The translations under genes and the position numbers were made by a program. This document shows, piece after piece, positions 7,762 through 17,641 of a stretch of DNA of 33,853 nt. The stretch comes from a virus. The stretch lies in the IMG/VR virus record IMGVR_UViG_3300030103_001499, positions 1 through 33,853 of that record, one strand, 5' to 3'. The notes below the pieces were generated by a model. It was not told the origin of the DNA, searched no databases, and was given only the letters and a program-made list of their open reading frames with translations. How positions within the stretch are numbered: the first letter of the stretch is position 1; each line of letters opens with the position of its first letter.

Positions 7762-10700
7762 ATGTCTAATACAGAAAAAGAATACTTAAAAGCATCTGGT
7801 CTTTTGAAACAACAGGCTTCTGCAAAAGCTAAAGAGATAGCACAAAAAATGGCTGATAAACAGCCTAGTGATAGGCAGCTAGAAAAAGAAAGAGAAGCAG
7901 CAGCTGCGGCAGAAGCTAGAGATGAACAATTGATGTCTGGAGATTTTGATCAAGCTACTTCAAGCACTCCTATTCTTTATAACAACGGACAAGCAGGTAC
8001 ACAGTCAGATCTTCAAAGATTTGATGACGGTAAAGGATACGCTGTTTATGACAGTTTTACAGATGCTGATGGCAATCGATACGTAGCTGTGTCTGGTAAA
8101 AACTCTAGCTTTATAGAAAAAATAAACACTGATGGAACTGTTGAAAGAATTGAGAATGTTTCTAAAAGTTCTTTTAAAAAGAGAAAGTCAGGTGGAGAAA
8201 GGAATAAACATGTAAACAGAGTCGTTGGTGCGCTTGACAGATTAAAAGAAGGTTTGTCTACTACTGCTGACACTAGCACTGACACTGACACAGCTACTAC
8301 CACTACTACTCAAACAGCAGAAGAAATAGCAGTATCAAATTTAGCTGATGCAGTATATCTTTCTAGTGTTACAGGTGTTTCAACAGAGACTATGAACGAG
8401 CTAAAGATAGCTGCAGGTCTTACAGAAGATACACCTATTAGCTCTTCAGGAACAGGAGAAGTAGGAGAGCAAAGCGTTCAAGCTTTACTTGAAAAATACG
8501 GATACAATATAGGAAACCAAGGAACATTTTATGAGAACTCTACTTTAGGTGGTCCTAAAGATGCAGGGGCAAAAGCTTATCTTGGTGTTTATAAACAAGC
8601 TCTACTATATGGATATTTAGAAACTACACCAGATAATCTTACTAGTTTTGCAGGTAGAATTGATGGTGACACTGGTCGAGAACACAGGTTCATGGTTAAT
8701 GATAACCTTGCTAACCAAGTTCTTATTAGAGATCTTTTAAAAGAATCAGGTGAAGAAAGTATAGCAAATAAACCAGTGGGTGACTTTGATGGTATCTACG
8801 ATAAAAAGTATTTAGATCAAGAACAGTCTATAAATCAACAGTATCAAGGGATTAGAGGGGAAGGTCAAAAACCTTTTTCTGTATCCGGTGATTTATACAA
8901 CTCTTTACAATGGGCTAAAATATTAAAACTGATAATAGATACTGATGATGACGTTGAAACATCTCTTAATCAAACTGCTCAAATAGATATTGCTCAAGAT
9001 CCCACAGCACCTACAGGGCAGACTGGTAGCTTCTTTACTCCAAACGCTACTGGTTTCATCTCAACACCACTATCAGAAACAAGCAATTTAGGAACTTCAA
9101 CTCCTGCCATGTCAGGTGTAACTCAACAAGAAATACCTACATTTGAACAAGGTCTAGAAAACCAAGAAGATAGTTTTATTGCTAGATCAAATCTACAGCA
9201 ACAGTTCTACCAACCCCAAACTCCACAAGAGCAGTTTAATCAAGGACAAGCTCCTTCTTTTGAAATGAGGCTATACAGAAATAGTTTTGGTATGACTATG
9301 TATATCCAACATATTAACGGTAAACCAACTCAGCCTATTCCTGCAGGATACTACCTAGTTCCTAAGACTGCTACTACACAGACTGCACAGACTACACAGC
9401 AACAGCAAGGTCAGACCCAAGGACAAGTTCAAGGTCAGTACCAAGGTGGTATGATACAAAGCTATGCTCCAGGTGGTGTTGTTGTTCAGGATGGTACACA
9501 GTTTAAGATACAGTATCCTGATGGTACTTTCTCACAAATGTATGCAACACTAGCAGAAGCTAACGCAGCAAATGTAGATATAAGCCCAATTGTTGATCCT
9601 GCTCCTATGCCTCCCATAACAGCAGACATAAATCAGAGTGGTATAAATACTCAGCAAGAAGTAACAAAAGAAGATTTAGGTCAGTTTCAAAGAAACCTTA
9701 TTGCTCAGGCTTACGGAGCACCTCAAGGTGCAGTGGCTGCAGCACCAACATCTTACATAGATCCTAACACTTACGGATCTGTGATAGAAGCTACTGCAGG
9801 TCAGTCACTAGGCGTAGCTCCTATTGTACGCAGAGATGAAGTAGCGCAAATGGGTACTGGCGTAGTAGCTGATGCACCCACAGAAAAAAGAGCAGCAGAC
9901 ATTAACGCTGTTAAAACACAGACTGGTATAACTTCAGCTACTGCAACAATGAGTGCTGCCAATCTGGATCAACCTTCTGACACTATTACTGCTCAACAAC
10001 AAAATACTTCTGGTGTTTCTGGTTTAGCAGGGGTAACGAGTTCTGCTCTTAACGTTGAAAATGCTCCTACTCGTGAATTACGCACAGGTCCAAACGGAGA
10101 GCTTGTTGTTGGTACTGGTGTTGACCAAGGAAAAGTATCAGCAACATTTGGAACTGGTGAAATACAAGCCGCTACGGTGCAAGACGAACTAGCTTCTTTG
10201 ATGCAACAGTTTGAGGGTGGTAACACACCTGCTTGGGCTGCAGGATCTATGAGAAGAGCTACAGCAGTCCTAGCAGAACGTGGTCTTGGTGCTTCATCTC
10301 TTGCAGGACAAGCTATTGTACAGGCTGCTATGGAAGCCGCATTACCTATTGCTCAAATAGATGCAGGTAACAAACAGCAGGTGGCTCTGTTTAAAGCTGA
10401 ACAACGTGCTAAGTTCTTAGGCATTGAGTTTGATCAAGCTTTCCAAGCTAAAGTAAAAAATGCTACTACTGTATCTGAGATTGCTAACATGCAGTTTAGT
10501 GCGGATCAACAGATAGCCTTAGAAAATTCTAGGGCTGCAAACACTATGCAACTTCAGAACCTATCTAACAGGCAAGCCGTAGTTATGGCTGAGGCTGCTG
10601 CCATATCACAGCTTGACATATCTAACCTTAACAACAGACAGCAAGCACAAGTACAAAACGCTCAAAACTTTTTACAAGTTGACATGGCTAACTTGTCTAA

Positions 10701-11301
10701 CGATCAACAATCAGCTTTGTTTAAACAACAATCACTAATTAATTCAATACTATCTGATGCTGCTGCTGAGAACGCAGTCAACCAGTTTAATTCTACATCT
10801 GAGAACCAAGCAAACCAGTTCTTTTCTAACCTCAAAGCTTCAGTCAATCAGTTCAATGCTGCCCAACTCAACGCAATGCAACAGTTTAACGCTGACGAAG
10901 TAAACACGTTGCTAGAGTTTAATGCTGAGTTACAGGATGTAAGAGAAAGGTTTAACGCTCAGAACTATCTTGCTGTAGCGCAAGCAAATGCTCAGTGGAG
11001 ACAGAACATTGCAACCATAAATTCTGCTGCAGCAAACGAGGCTAACATGGCTTATGCTCAGAACGTAAATGGGTTGACTATGAGGGCGTTAGATGAGATA
11101 TGGATGAGAGAAAGAGATGTTCTTTCAATGGCCTTTCAGATCTCAGAGAACAACGCTCAAAGAGCTAATGCTGTTGTTCTTGAAAAGTTACAGATAGAAG
11201 GTGTCAAAGAAGCAGCAAAGTTAGAAGCTGACATACAAGCAGCAGCAAATTCAGGTGATTTCTTAAAAGAAGTATTTAAAAGTATAGTAGGGATAGGATA
11301 A
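7762..11301 (+). CDS. Large internal virion / structural protein, Q/N/A-rich
   Basis: The protein has 1179 residues. The N-terminal third is charged and polar. Residues about 500-540 carry RLYRNSFGMTMYIQHINGKP, a beta motif I know from marine podovirus virion proteins. Residues about 540-610 are Q/G-rich (TTQQQQGQTQGQVQGQYQGG) and lead into a short beta hairpin with YPDGTFSQMYATLAEANAA. Residues about 810-1170 are almost entirely long alpha helix, dominated by Q, N and A with recurrent QFN and NLSNxQQ patterns, and look like coiled coil. This layout fits an internal core or ejection protein, but a tail-needle or neck role cannot be excluded. The next gene starts inside its stop codon (TAATG). 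Confidence 0.75.
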   Translation: MSNTEKEYLKASGLLKQQASAKAKEIAQKMADKQPSDRQLEKEREAAAAAEARDEQLMSGDFDQATSSTPILYNNGQAGTQSDLQRFDDGKGYAVYDSFTDADGNRYVAVSGKNSSFIEKINTDGTVERIENVSKSSFKKRKSGGERNKHVNRVVGALDRLKEGLSTTADTSTDTDTATTTTTQTAEEIAVSNLADAVYLSSVTGVSTETMNELKIAAGLTEDTPISSSGTGEVGEQSVQALLEKYGYNIGNQGTFYENSTLGGPKDAGAKAYLGVYKQALLYGYLETTPDNLTSFAGRIDGDTGREHRFMVNDNLANQVLIRDLLKESGEESIANKPVGDFDGIYDKKYLDQEQSINQQYQGIRGEGQKPFSVSGDLYNSLQWAKILKLIIDTDDDVETSLNQTAQIDIAQDPTAPTGQTGSFFTPNATGFISTPLSETSNLGTSTPAMSGVTQQEIPTFEQGLENQEDSFIARSNLQQQFYQPQTPQEQFNQGQAPSFEMRLYRNSFGMTMYIQHINGKPTQPIPAGYYLVPKTATTQTAQTTQQQQGQTQGQVQGQYQGGMIQSYAPGGVVVQDGTQFKIQYPDGTFSQMYATLAEANAANVDISPIVDPAPMPPITADINQSGINTQQEVTKEDLGQFQRNLIAQAYGAPQGAVAAAPTSYIDPNTYGSVIEATAGQSLGVAPIVRRDEVAQMGTGVVADAPTEKRAADINAVKTQTGITSATATMSAANLDQPSDTITAQQQNTSGVSGLAGVTSSALNVENAPTRELRTGPNGELVVGTGVDQGKVSATFGTGEIQAATVQDELASLMQQFEGGNTPAWAAGSMRRATAVLAERGLGASSLAGQAIVQAAMEAALPIAQIDAGNKQQVALFKAEQRAKFLGIEFDQAFQAKVKNATTVSEIANMQFSADQQIALENSRAANTMQLQNLSNRQAVVMAEAAAISQLDISNLNNRQQAQVQNAQNFLQVDMANLSNDQQSALFKQQSLINSILSDAAAENAVNQFNSTSENQANQFFSNLKASVNQFNAAQLNAMQQFNADEVNTLLEFNAELQDVRERFNAQNYLAVAQANAQWRQNIATINSAAANEANMAYAQNVNGLTMRALDEIWMRERDVLSMAFQISENNAQRANAVVLEKLQIEGVKEAAKLEADIQAAANSGDFLKEVFKSIVGIG

Positions 11302-12119
11302 TGGTTTTACGTCCAGATCAAGAAAGGACAGCATCTTCAAGACATGCTGAGATTTTAGAGAATTGGAAAGGAGCAGCACAAGCTAACAAAGCTGAGACTA
11401 CCCAACGAAGTCTTATGGGAAGAAGCGAGACTAAAGCAAAAATGGAAGAAGCTAGAAGGGGTGTAAGAAACGCTTTAAAGACTAGTGCTTCTGTTGATGA
11501 TTCTAAAGCGGATAAAGCTTTGGCTGAGTTCTACGGAAATTGGGATGACGATCTTGAAAAAGATTTTGATTTTAGTGACATGGACAAAGACTACGGAGAA
11601 GAAAGTATTCCTAACCGTCCTAAAGGAGCAGAATATTTTTTTGATAAAGACTTAGAAGATTTTTCTGAAACTATAAAAGAGTTAAAAGAAGATGAGAAGT
11701 TCTCTGCTAAGTTAGCATCATTATCAGAAAAGTACGGTATATCTGAACGTGAAATACTTATGGTTGGTGCTAAAGAAAGTAGTCTTATGACAAACCCTGC
11801 AGCAAAGAACATGTTTCAAATATTGGCTACACCTGCTAAAGAAGCAGGTATTGATCTCAAGAAACTAAACAAGTCTAAGAACCCAGTAGATCAGTTAAAC
11901 GCTCTAGAAAAATATTTAGATCGATGGAATTACGCAGAGTATAACGGATCAGTTCCTTTAGGTCTGTTGATTGCTGCACCTTCAGCAAGAAACAAAGACA
12001 AAGATTTTGTAGTCTATAAAGAAGGAAGTAAAGAACTAGAAGCAAATCCTAAGTGGGCAGGTGAGGATGGAAATGCTACAGTAGAAAGTATTACTAAATT
12101 TTACAGAGGTGAAGCATAA
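11301..12119 (+). CDS. Internal virion protein with a lysozyme-like (SLT-type) domain
   Basis: This protein has 272 residues. Residues about 1-130 are charged and helical. Residues about 140-250 resemble a soluble lytic transglycosylase fold. EKYGISEREILMVGAKESSL contains a candidate catalytic Glu159 in the usual (G/A)-x-E-S-(G/S) setting. NPAAKNMFQI follows, where transglycosylases have GAxGLMQI, and then a helix (ALEKYLDRW) and GLLIAAPSA where families often have AYNAG. Such a domain would cut peptidoglycan during genome entry, as in the T7 ejection complex. The match is partial (N in place of G in the MQI segment), so activity is not certain. Both junctions are TAATG overlaps, which suggests coupled translation with its neighbours. 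Confidence 0.65.
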   Translation: MVLRPDQERTASSRHAEILENWKGAAQANKAETTQRSLMGRSETKAKMEEARRGVRNALKTSASVDDSKADKALAEFYGNWDDDLEKDFDFSDMDKDYGEESIPNRPKGAEYFFDKDLEDFSETIKELKEDEKFSAKLASLSEKYGISEREILMVGAKESSLMTNPAAKNMFQILATPAKEAGIDLKKLNKSKNPVDQLNALEKYLDRWNYAEYNGSVPLGLLIAAPSARNKDKDFVVYKEGSKELEANPKWAGEDGNATVESITKFYRGEA

Positions 12120-12667
12120 TGTCTGAAGTATTTAACAGGCCTATACCAGGGCAAGCCCTAACAGATGAACCAAAGAATTATCCTTGGGAAAGACCCCCAG
12201 AAATAACAGAACCTAATGAAGCAGTAAGATATCATCTTGATAGGATCTCTGATCCAGAAGTAATAGATAATATTTTCTTTGCTCTTGATATGGGTATACC
12301 AGTAAAGGTTCTCACTGATTCAATGATGACAGGTGCTGTAGGAAAAGGTGTACACGATATTGATAAGAGTTTGTTAATTGAACGTGTAGTCCGTAAAGCA
12401 GTAATGAAAATGGCTGACGCTGCAGGTGTAGAGTACAGAGAAACTTTTGATAAAGAAGAACTATCAGCAACAGAAAAAGCTGCTATGTTGGTAAGGGCTG
12501 TTGACAAAACTCCTGAAGAAGAACGTGATAAAGGTTTTGAACTTTTAAAAGAGATAAGTGAAACAGCAACATCAGAAGCAGAACCTAGCAAAGAACCTGG
12601 TGAAGAATCTGATATGATGGATGATGATGTTGTTGAAGATACACCTAAAGGTCTGATGGCGAGGTAA
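12119..12667 (+). CDS. Conserved marine-phage virion-block protein, function unknown
   Basis: This 182-residue protein begins with FNRPIPGQALTDEPKNYPWERPPEI. I recall this N-terminal signature from proteins between internal virion genes of marine podoviruses. Residues about 35-110 are helical (EAVRYHLDRISDPEVIDNIFFALDMGIPVKVL). The C-terminal 60 residues are acidic and probably disordered, ending with a DMMDDDV cluster. No catalytic motif was seen. It overlaps the preceding stop (TAATG) and is followed after 4 bases by the next structural gene. A scaffold or internal core role is a guess. Confidence 0.75.
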   Translation: MSEVFNRPIPGQALTDEPKNYPWERPPEITEPNEAVRYHLDRISDPEVIDNIFFALDMGIPVKVLTDSMMTGAVGKGVHDIDKSLLIERVVRKAVMKMADAAGVEYRETFDKEELSATEKAAMLVRAVDKTPEEERDKGFELLKEISETATSEAEPSKEPGEESDMMDDDVVEDTPKGLMAR

Positions 12668-12671
12668 TAAG

Positions 12672-13640
12672 ATGGGTTTTTTTGGTAGGGTTACTGCAGG
12701 TGCTTTCCTTGGCGGTCTAGCTGAGGACATGAAAGAAAACAGGCAGTACGCAAGAGAGAAAAAAGATAAAATAAAAGAATATCTTACTCAACGTGGTATT
12801 GAACGTAGACAAGAAGTAAATAAGTTTCGTGATTTACTTGAGAGATCTGTTGATTATTTACAGTCTAAAGACTTAGACAACAGAACTATTAATGCTTTGC
12901 TTACCGACAACCCAAGAGAACTTTTGAGACTTGCTAAAGCTGCACAAACAGCAGAGGAAGAGGGTAGACTTTCAAGTAACATTCTTAAACAAGCTGTTGA
13001 AGTTGCTTCAGATTTTGAAGGGGGAGATATAAATCCGTCAGAGTTAATTAAGAAAGCTACTCCTTACTTTGTTAAAGGAGATATGGGAGAAAGGCCAGAG
13101 CAGGTTGAGCAGAACTTACTACAAAAATTGTTTGGTGAAAAATCATCACAAGATATTATGTATGATGCCTATGGTGAAAGTATCTTTGGTGACGTAACTG
13201 GTGCTGACGTTTTTGCTAGTATGTCTGCCGCACCTATAAAAGGGAGAAAGGAAGATTCAAGAACTAAGGTTGATCTTGGAAAACTATCTGGAACTGGGGG
13301 ATTTGATCGTGATTTGTTAGAGGACGCAAGGGATAGATTATATACAGAGTATGCAGCCTGGGCAGATAATCAACTTGCAAGAATACCTAGCTTAAAAGAA
13401 GACGCAACTGATCCACAAATTAAGAAAGATCTTCAAGACCAGTTTGACGCAATTAAAAAAATAACTACAGCTTATGAAAGCACTAGAGAGGCTTTTCAGT
13501 TCTATTATGATTTAATGAAATTATATCCAGATATTGCTCAAAATTACTTTTCAAATAGACCAACATATAGAGCCGCACTTTCAGACCCTAATTATTTTTT
13601 AGATGGAACGGTTGAACTTTTTGAGGATACACAAGAATAA
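12672..13640 (+). CDS. Hypothetical virion-block protein
   Basis: This 322-residue protein starts after GAGGTAATAAG. It opens with a glycine-rich hydrophobic patch (MGFFGRVTAGAFLGGLAEDM) and then a long charged helix (KENRQYAREKKDKIKEY, RRQEVNKFRDLLERSVDYL). The rest is mainly helical with acidic patches, and no family motif is recognised. The patch resembles short membrane-active starts of ejection proteins, but it is too short to call a transmembrane span. Position between the lysozyme-like protein and the 1178-residue protein suggests it belongs to the same internal complex. Its stop overlaps the next start (TAATG). Confidence 0.7.
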   Translation: MGFFGRVTAGAFLGGLAEDMKENRQYAREKKDKIKEYLTQRGIERRQEVNKFRDLLERSVDYLQSKDLDNRTINALLTDNPRELLRLAKAAQTAEEEGRLSSNILKQAVEVASDFEGGDINPSELIKKATPYFVKGDMGERPEQVEQNLLQKLFGEKSSQDIMYDAYGESIFGDVTGADVFASMSAAPIKGRKEDSRTKVDLGKLSGTGGFDRDLLEDARDRLYTEYAAWADNQLARIPSLKEDATDPQIKKDLQDQFDAIKKITTAYESTREAFQFYYDLMKLYPDIAQNYFSNRPTYRAALSDPNYFLDGTVELFEDTQE

Positions 13641-16600
13641 TGAGTACTTTTCAAGAACGTCAAAAAAGAATAGATGAATACTTCCAGGGAGGTGGAGGTA
13701 TGGGAAGACCCCCTGAAATACAAAAGCAGGAGGGTCTTTCTCTTATTGAAACTTTATCTATTGATGACAACTACAGCATTATTAAAGATTATATGTCTGA
13801 TCGATTCGGTATGGAAGACACTGAGTACGACAAAAGAGAAATCATTGACTCTTACATAAATCAAATGAGGAAGTTTAACGCAGGTCAATCTGTTGTTGCT
13901 GTTACTGAGTTGACACATCTTAACTCAGGGGAAGGTGACAAGCTTGATGCTAGACGTGCAAAGGCTGCTAAAGCCTACGAATTGTTTGATAGTCTTGGAG
14001 GTGCTTTCAGTAAGGACAGGACAGTGGGGGAGAAGCTAGATGCTGTAGGTGACTATGCGAGAGCACTTATAGTTGACCCACTAAACTTAGTGTCTCTTGG
14101 CGCAGGTAAGTTGTTTGCTGCAGGTGCTGCTAGAGGAGCAGTGCAAGGATCAAAAAAATTAGCTTTAATAGGAGCAAAAGATTTAGCTTTTAGAGCAGGT
14201 AGACTAGCGGCTAACAACGCTGCTAAACAAGGATTAAAGAAGTCTGTTGTTGAAAGAGTTCAAAGAGAAGCAACACAAAAAGCTTTTCAAGAAGCTCTAA
14301 AAAAATCAAAAAGAAAAGTAATACTAGATAAAGCAGACAGAAAAGCGGTACTTGGTAGCCTTGGGTTTGATATACTTGCTGCAGGTGGTGTAGATTATAC
14401 TCAACAAAAATCTGAAGTTACTTCAGGGTTTAAAGATGAGTTAGACTTTTTTCAGACAGGGTTATCGGCTTTAACAACTGGTATTGTTGGTGGTGGTCTT
14501 GCACAAGCAGGTTTTGTATACAGTAAAAAACTAAATAAGAATATACCTCTTGCCTCAATTGAGTTAGACAGATCTTCTCAAATTCAAAAAAGTTTAGATG
14601 ATAGCTTAAACAAGTTAAGTAAGAAAGACAGAAAAAAAATACTTGCTAGTGCAGACGTAAATAAAGCTTTACTTCAACTTAAAGAAAACACTAGTAAGTG
14701 GGCGCAGAAAGTTGCAGATGGTAAAGAGTTAGCTAAAGTTTCTGACGATCCTAAAGCTTCTATTGATTATGATACTGAGTTTGCTGTTATGTTCTTTAAC
14801 GGTAAGAAGGACGTTCAACTAGAAAGAGCAGACGCTGCAGGGTTTGAAGGTCTTGTTCAAATACTAGCAAAAGCAGGTTATAAAAAACCACCTGATATGA
14901 GATTTACACATTTTTTAGGAGAGGCTTTTGAAGATCTGTCAAAAGAAAACAAGGATATTGTTCTTGATGCTTACGATATTTTAAAGCAGTCCTCTGATCA
15001 ATTAAAAGATTTTAACTTTGAAGAGTTTATAAAGTTAGATGCGGCTGCAACTTCTAAAGCAGGTCAGATACTTCAGATTAAATCTCAGGGTCAGCAACTA
15101 ATGAACAAGCTTGGTCTGGATGAGCCAACACCAGAACAAATAGCAAAAGCCGTAACAGATCCTGTTGATCAAAGCACTTTTAAAAAATTTGTAGGTAAGG
15201 CAGTAGACTTTCAAAGCCTTCTTATAAGATCAATTGTTACTCATCCAGGAACAACAGGGTTAAACGTTATAGGTTGGAAAGCTGCTACTGTAAATCAGAG
15301 CCTTTCGGATATGTTAAGGGCGGCTTTGTATAGCGGAAATGCTTTGGCTAAAATTGTTAGTGGTGATGCAGAGAACGCTGTTAAATATAAAAAATTAGCT
15401 GTGTCTATGATGGATCTTCAAAGACAGAAGGTCAGAAACATGGTTGATCCTTACGGAACAAAGGACACAATTCTAGATTTTTTAGCTGTAAGACCAGAGG
15501 CACAAAAAGAATTATTTAGGTATATTAATGGTGGTGTTGAAGTCAAAGGCATACTTGACGAATTTGAGTTAAACCCTGCCAACATTAAAACGAAGACTGG
15601 GTTTCAAAGATATAACGAGTTGTTTGAACTTTTGTACGCTGTTAAAGCTCAAGACTTTCTTACAAAGACTCAAGAGTTTGCATATGCAATAGACAAACAA
15701 GTAAGAATAAAATACGGAAAAACTTTTTCGGAGTTTTTGCAAGATGATGAACTGGTAAAGTATCTATCACAACCTGGGACAGACATGTTTAACGAGTTTG
15801 CAGAGCTAGAAGCTAGAGCAATTCAAGATGCTTTGCGTAATACCTTCTCAAAGAAGTATGGTGGTAATGATGGATACTTACAATTTGTAGCCAAAGGAAT
15901 AGAGGAAGTAAGACAAGTTCCAGGTATAGGTGCTCTTGCACCCTTTGGGCAGTTCTGGAATAACAGTGTAGCTTTTATGCTTGATCATTCTGGTATAAGT
16001 CTTGCTAACAAATACGTAGTAAGAGCAGGTGGAGAAGCAGCACAAAAGAGAGACACTTTAGATCTTATTACTAAATCAGCAATAGGATATGGTGCTCTTA
16101 CTTTAGGAACAATAAGCCAGATAAAGAACCTAGAAGAGGGTCTTGCTTGGTACGAAGACAGAGATGACTCTGGTGCTGTAAGAAGTTATCTTTATGATTA
16201 TCCAAGAAATGTTCCAATGCTTTTAGGTAGGATGTTTGCACATAAAATAAGAGATGATGAAATACCCCTAGACTTAAAAAAAGCTTTTATTGACAACTTT
16301 GGTATACGTGCTCTTACAAGAGATCTTGGTGACTCATACGGAGCTATCGCAAAAGGAATTGATTTAGCTTTTGAAAATCAAGATGAAGAATTTATTTCTA
16401 TAGTTGCAAGAGGTGTAGGTGAAGTTGCATCACAATACATATCTGGTTTTAGTAGAAGATTTGAGCCAGTTAATCAAACACTTGCTATGGCGAGGGGAGA
16501 AGACTACGAAGTAGTAGATAAAAAGCAAGGGGTCAGATGGATTAACGACTCTTTAAGATACACAGATGAAATTTTTGATTGGGTGCTTAGTCTTGCAGAT

Positions 16601-17176
16601 GCTGAGGAAGCAAGAGAAATAATAGGTAAAGGTGGTAAAGACAAAAAAGAAAAAGCTTTGTCAGACGAACCTATGCCTGTACCTATAGGAAAAATTGTAG
16701 GGTATCGAGAAGTTCAACCTTCCTCAACAATTGAAAAACTTTTTAACGATATTGGTAGACCTAACTGGAGTACAGGAATAAGAAACAAATCTCCTGAAGC
16801 TATCAATCATTACAATAAATATGTAAGACCTCAGATAGAAATGTTAGCTGATGTTGTTCTTTATAATAATGATTGGGATAGCATGTCTCTAAAAGAAAAA
16901 CAAAACGCTGTTAAAGCTATCTTGAGAGTAGCTAACTCAAACACTAAAAAATCACTTAAAAAATCTTTAGACCCAGATGAAAAGAAAACAAGTCTTATCT
17001 TTTCTATAAAAGGTGCAAGCTCAAAACAAAGTTTAAGAAAAGCTTTGGAATACTTTGACGTTTCTGAAAAAGATTTGTTTGATCTAGACGTAAACCAACT
17101 TTACATGCTTGAAGACATGGTAAAAAGATTTGAGAAAGATATTAGAGGAACAGGAAAAAGGTTGGGGATAGAATAA
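13640..17176 (+). CDS. Large internal virion (ejection) protein
   Basis: This 1178-residue protein is the last gene of the late block. Several Gly/Ala-rich hydrophobic stretches lie in a mostly helical, lysine-rich chain. They sit at residues about 135-165 (ALIVDPLNLVSLGAGKLFAAG), 235-250 (GSLGFDILAAGG), 270-295 (GLSALTTGIVGGGLAQAG) and 815-830 (IGYGALTLG). Long helices with potential membrane segments and a DPLNLVSLGAG motif are known from gp16-like DNA-ejection proteins of podoviruses, which form a channel across the envelope during infection. Sequence similarity to T7 gp16 is not visible by eye, so this is assignment by layout and position. A terminator hairpin follows directly. Confidence 0.7.
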   Translation: MSTFQERQKRIDEYFQGGGGMGRPPEIQKQEGLSLIETLSIDDNYSIIKDYMSDRFGMEDTEYDKREIIDSYINQMRKFNAGQSVVAVTELTHLNSGEGDKLDARRAKAAKAYELFDSLGGAFSKDRTVGEKLDAVGDYARALIVDPLNLVSLGAGKLFAAGAARGAVQGSKKLALIGAKDLAFRAGRLAANNAAKQGLKKSVVERVQREATQKAFQEALKKSKRKVILDKADRKAVLGSLGFDILAAGGVDYTQQKSEVTSGFKDELDFFQTGLSALTTGIVGGGLAQAGFVYSKKLNKNIPLASIELDRSSQIQKSLDDSLNKLSKKDRKKILASADVNKALLQLKENTSKWAQKVADGKELAKVSDDPKASIDYDTEFAVMFFNGKKDVQLERADAAGFEGLVQILAKAGYKKPPDMRFTHFLGEAFEDLSKENKDIVLDAYDILKQSSDQLKDFNFEEFIKLDAAATSKAGQILQIKSQGQQLMNKLGLDEPTPEQIAKAVTDPVDQSTFKKFVGKAVDFQSLLIRSIVTHPGTTGLNVIGWKAATVNQSLSDMLRAALYSGNALAKIVSGDAENAVKYKKLAVSMMDLQRQKVRNMVDPYGTKDTILDFLAVRPEAQKELFRYINGGVEVKGILDEFELNPANIKTKTGFQRYNELFELLYAVKAQDFLTKTQEFAYAIDKQVRIKYGKTFSEFLQDDELVKYLSQPGTDMFNEFAELEARAIQDALRNTFSKKYGGNDGYLQFVAKGIEEVRQVPGIGALAPFGQFWNNSVAFMLDHSGISLANKYVVRAGGEAAQKRDTLDLITKSAIGYGALTLGTISQIKNLEEGLAWYEDRDDSGAVRSYLYDYPRNVPMLLGRMFAHKIRDDEIPLDLKKAFIDNFGIRALTRDLGDSYGAIAKGIDLAFENQDEEFISIVARGVGEVASQYISGFSRRFEPVNQTLAMARGEDYEVVDKKQGVRWINDSLRYTDEIFDWVLSLADAEEAREIIGKGGKDKKEKALSDEPMPVPIGKIVGYREVQPSSTIEKLFNDIGRPNWSTGIRNKSPEAINHYNKYVRPQIEMLADVVLYNNDWDSMSLKEKQNAVKAILRVANSNTKKSLKKSLDPDEKKTSLIFSIKGASSKQSLRKALEYFDVSEKDLFDLDVNQLYMLEDMVKRFEKDIRGTGKRLGIE

Positions 17177-17205
17177 AAAAACCCCCAGACTTAACTGAGG
17201 GTTTT
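17177..17205. terminator. Hairpin terminator between convergent blocks
   Basis: The arms AAACCCCCAG (17179-17188) and CTGAGGGTTT (17195-17204) enclose a 6-base loop. Read as minus-strand RNA, all ten pairs form, with one G-U, and a run of seven U follows. On the plus strand one pair is C-A and the following tract is shorter (TTTTAGTTT). It should stop the minus-strand transcripts well, and the plus-strand ones probably less strongly. Confidence 0.8.
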
Positions 17206-17208
17206 AGT

Positions 17209-17433
17209 TTAAGAAGATTTATCTCTACTCTTTTTATAGTCAAGCATAAGCTTTGAATAATTATATGCTTGGCTTACAATCTCTTCTGATCGTAGATACT
17301 TTCCAGATCCTAGCAAACCCGACAGTGCAGCACCTGCAAAGTAATCCCTACTTGGTATATCACCAGTAGGAATATCTTCTTTCATAAACTCTTGAGCTTC
17401 TTGTTCAAGGGTTTTTTTATTTTTGTTACTCAT
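17209..17433 (-). CDS. Small conserved phage protein (DYFAGAALSGLL type)
   Basis: This 74-residue protein is the last gene of the early block. Its core is PSRDYFAGAALSGLLG, followed by EEIVSQAYNYSKLML. The pattern RDYFAGxALxGLL...A..AY..AD.ML is widespread in small phage and prophage proteins of unknown function. The first 25 residues are charged. Its ATG overlaps the end of the DUF3310 gene, so the two are probably translated together. No function is assigned. Confidence 0.75.
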   Translation of the reverse strand: MSNKNKKTLEQEAQEFMKEDIPTGDIPSRDYFAGAALSGLLGSGKYLRSEEIVSQAYNYSKLMLDYKKSRDKSS

Positions 17434-17641
17434 TTTCTTCTTCTGCTCTTTCTATTAAGAACTCTATGTTTTGAGCAGCTTTACGCAGGTCTTGTATACC
17501 CCCTTTACTTTTCCAACGAGACACGTACTTCACAACATTACCTTCACAAAAATCTAATTCGTTTGCTAGGATATAATCAATAGGTTCTATTGCAAGGTTT
17601 TGGTAATGTGTACCACCAACCTGTTTACGTTTGTCTATCAT
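17426..17641 (-). CDS. DUF3310 protein
   Basis: This 71-residue protein carries the DUF3310 signature. It starts with QVGGTHYQNLAIEPIDYI, followed by LDFCEGNVVKYVSRWKSKGGIQDLRKAAQNIEFLI. The domain occurs in many phages, alone or at one end of larger proteins. T7 gp1.7, a nucleotide kinase, is often listed with it. A role in nucleotide metabolism is suggested by that link and by the ribonucleotide reductase and MazG genes nearby, but the small stand-alone form has no proven activity. It overlaps both neighbours. Confidence 0.85.
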   Translation of the reverse strand: MIDKRKQVGGTHYQNLAIEPIDYILANELDFCEGNVVKYVSRWKSKGGIQDLRKAAQNIEFLIERAEEENE

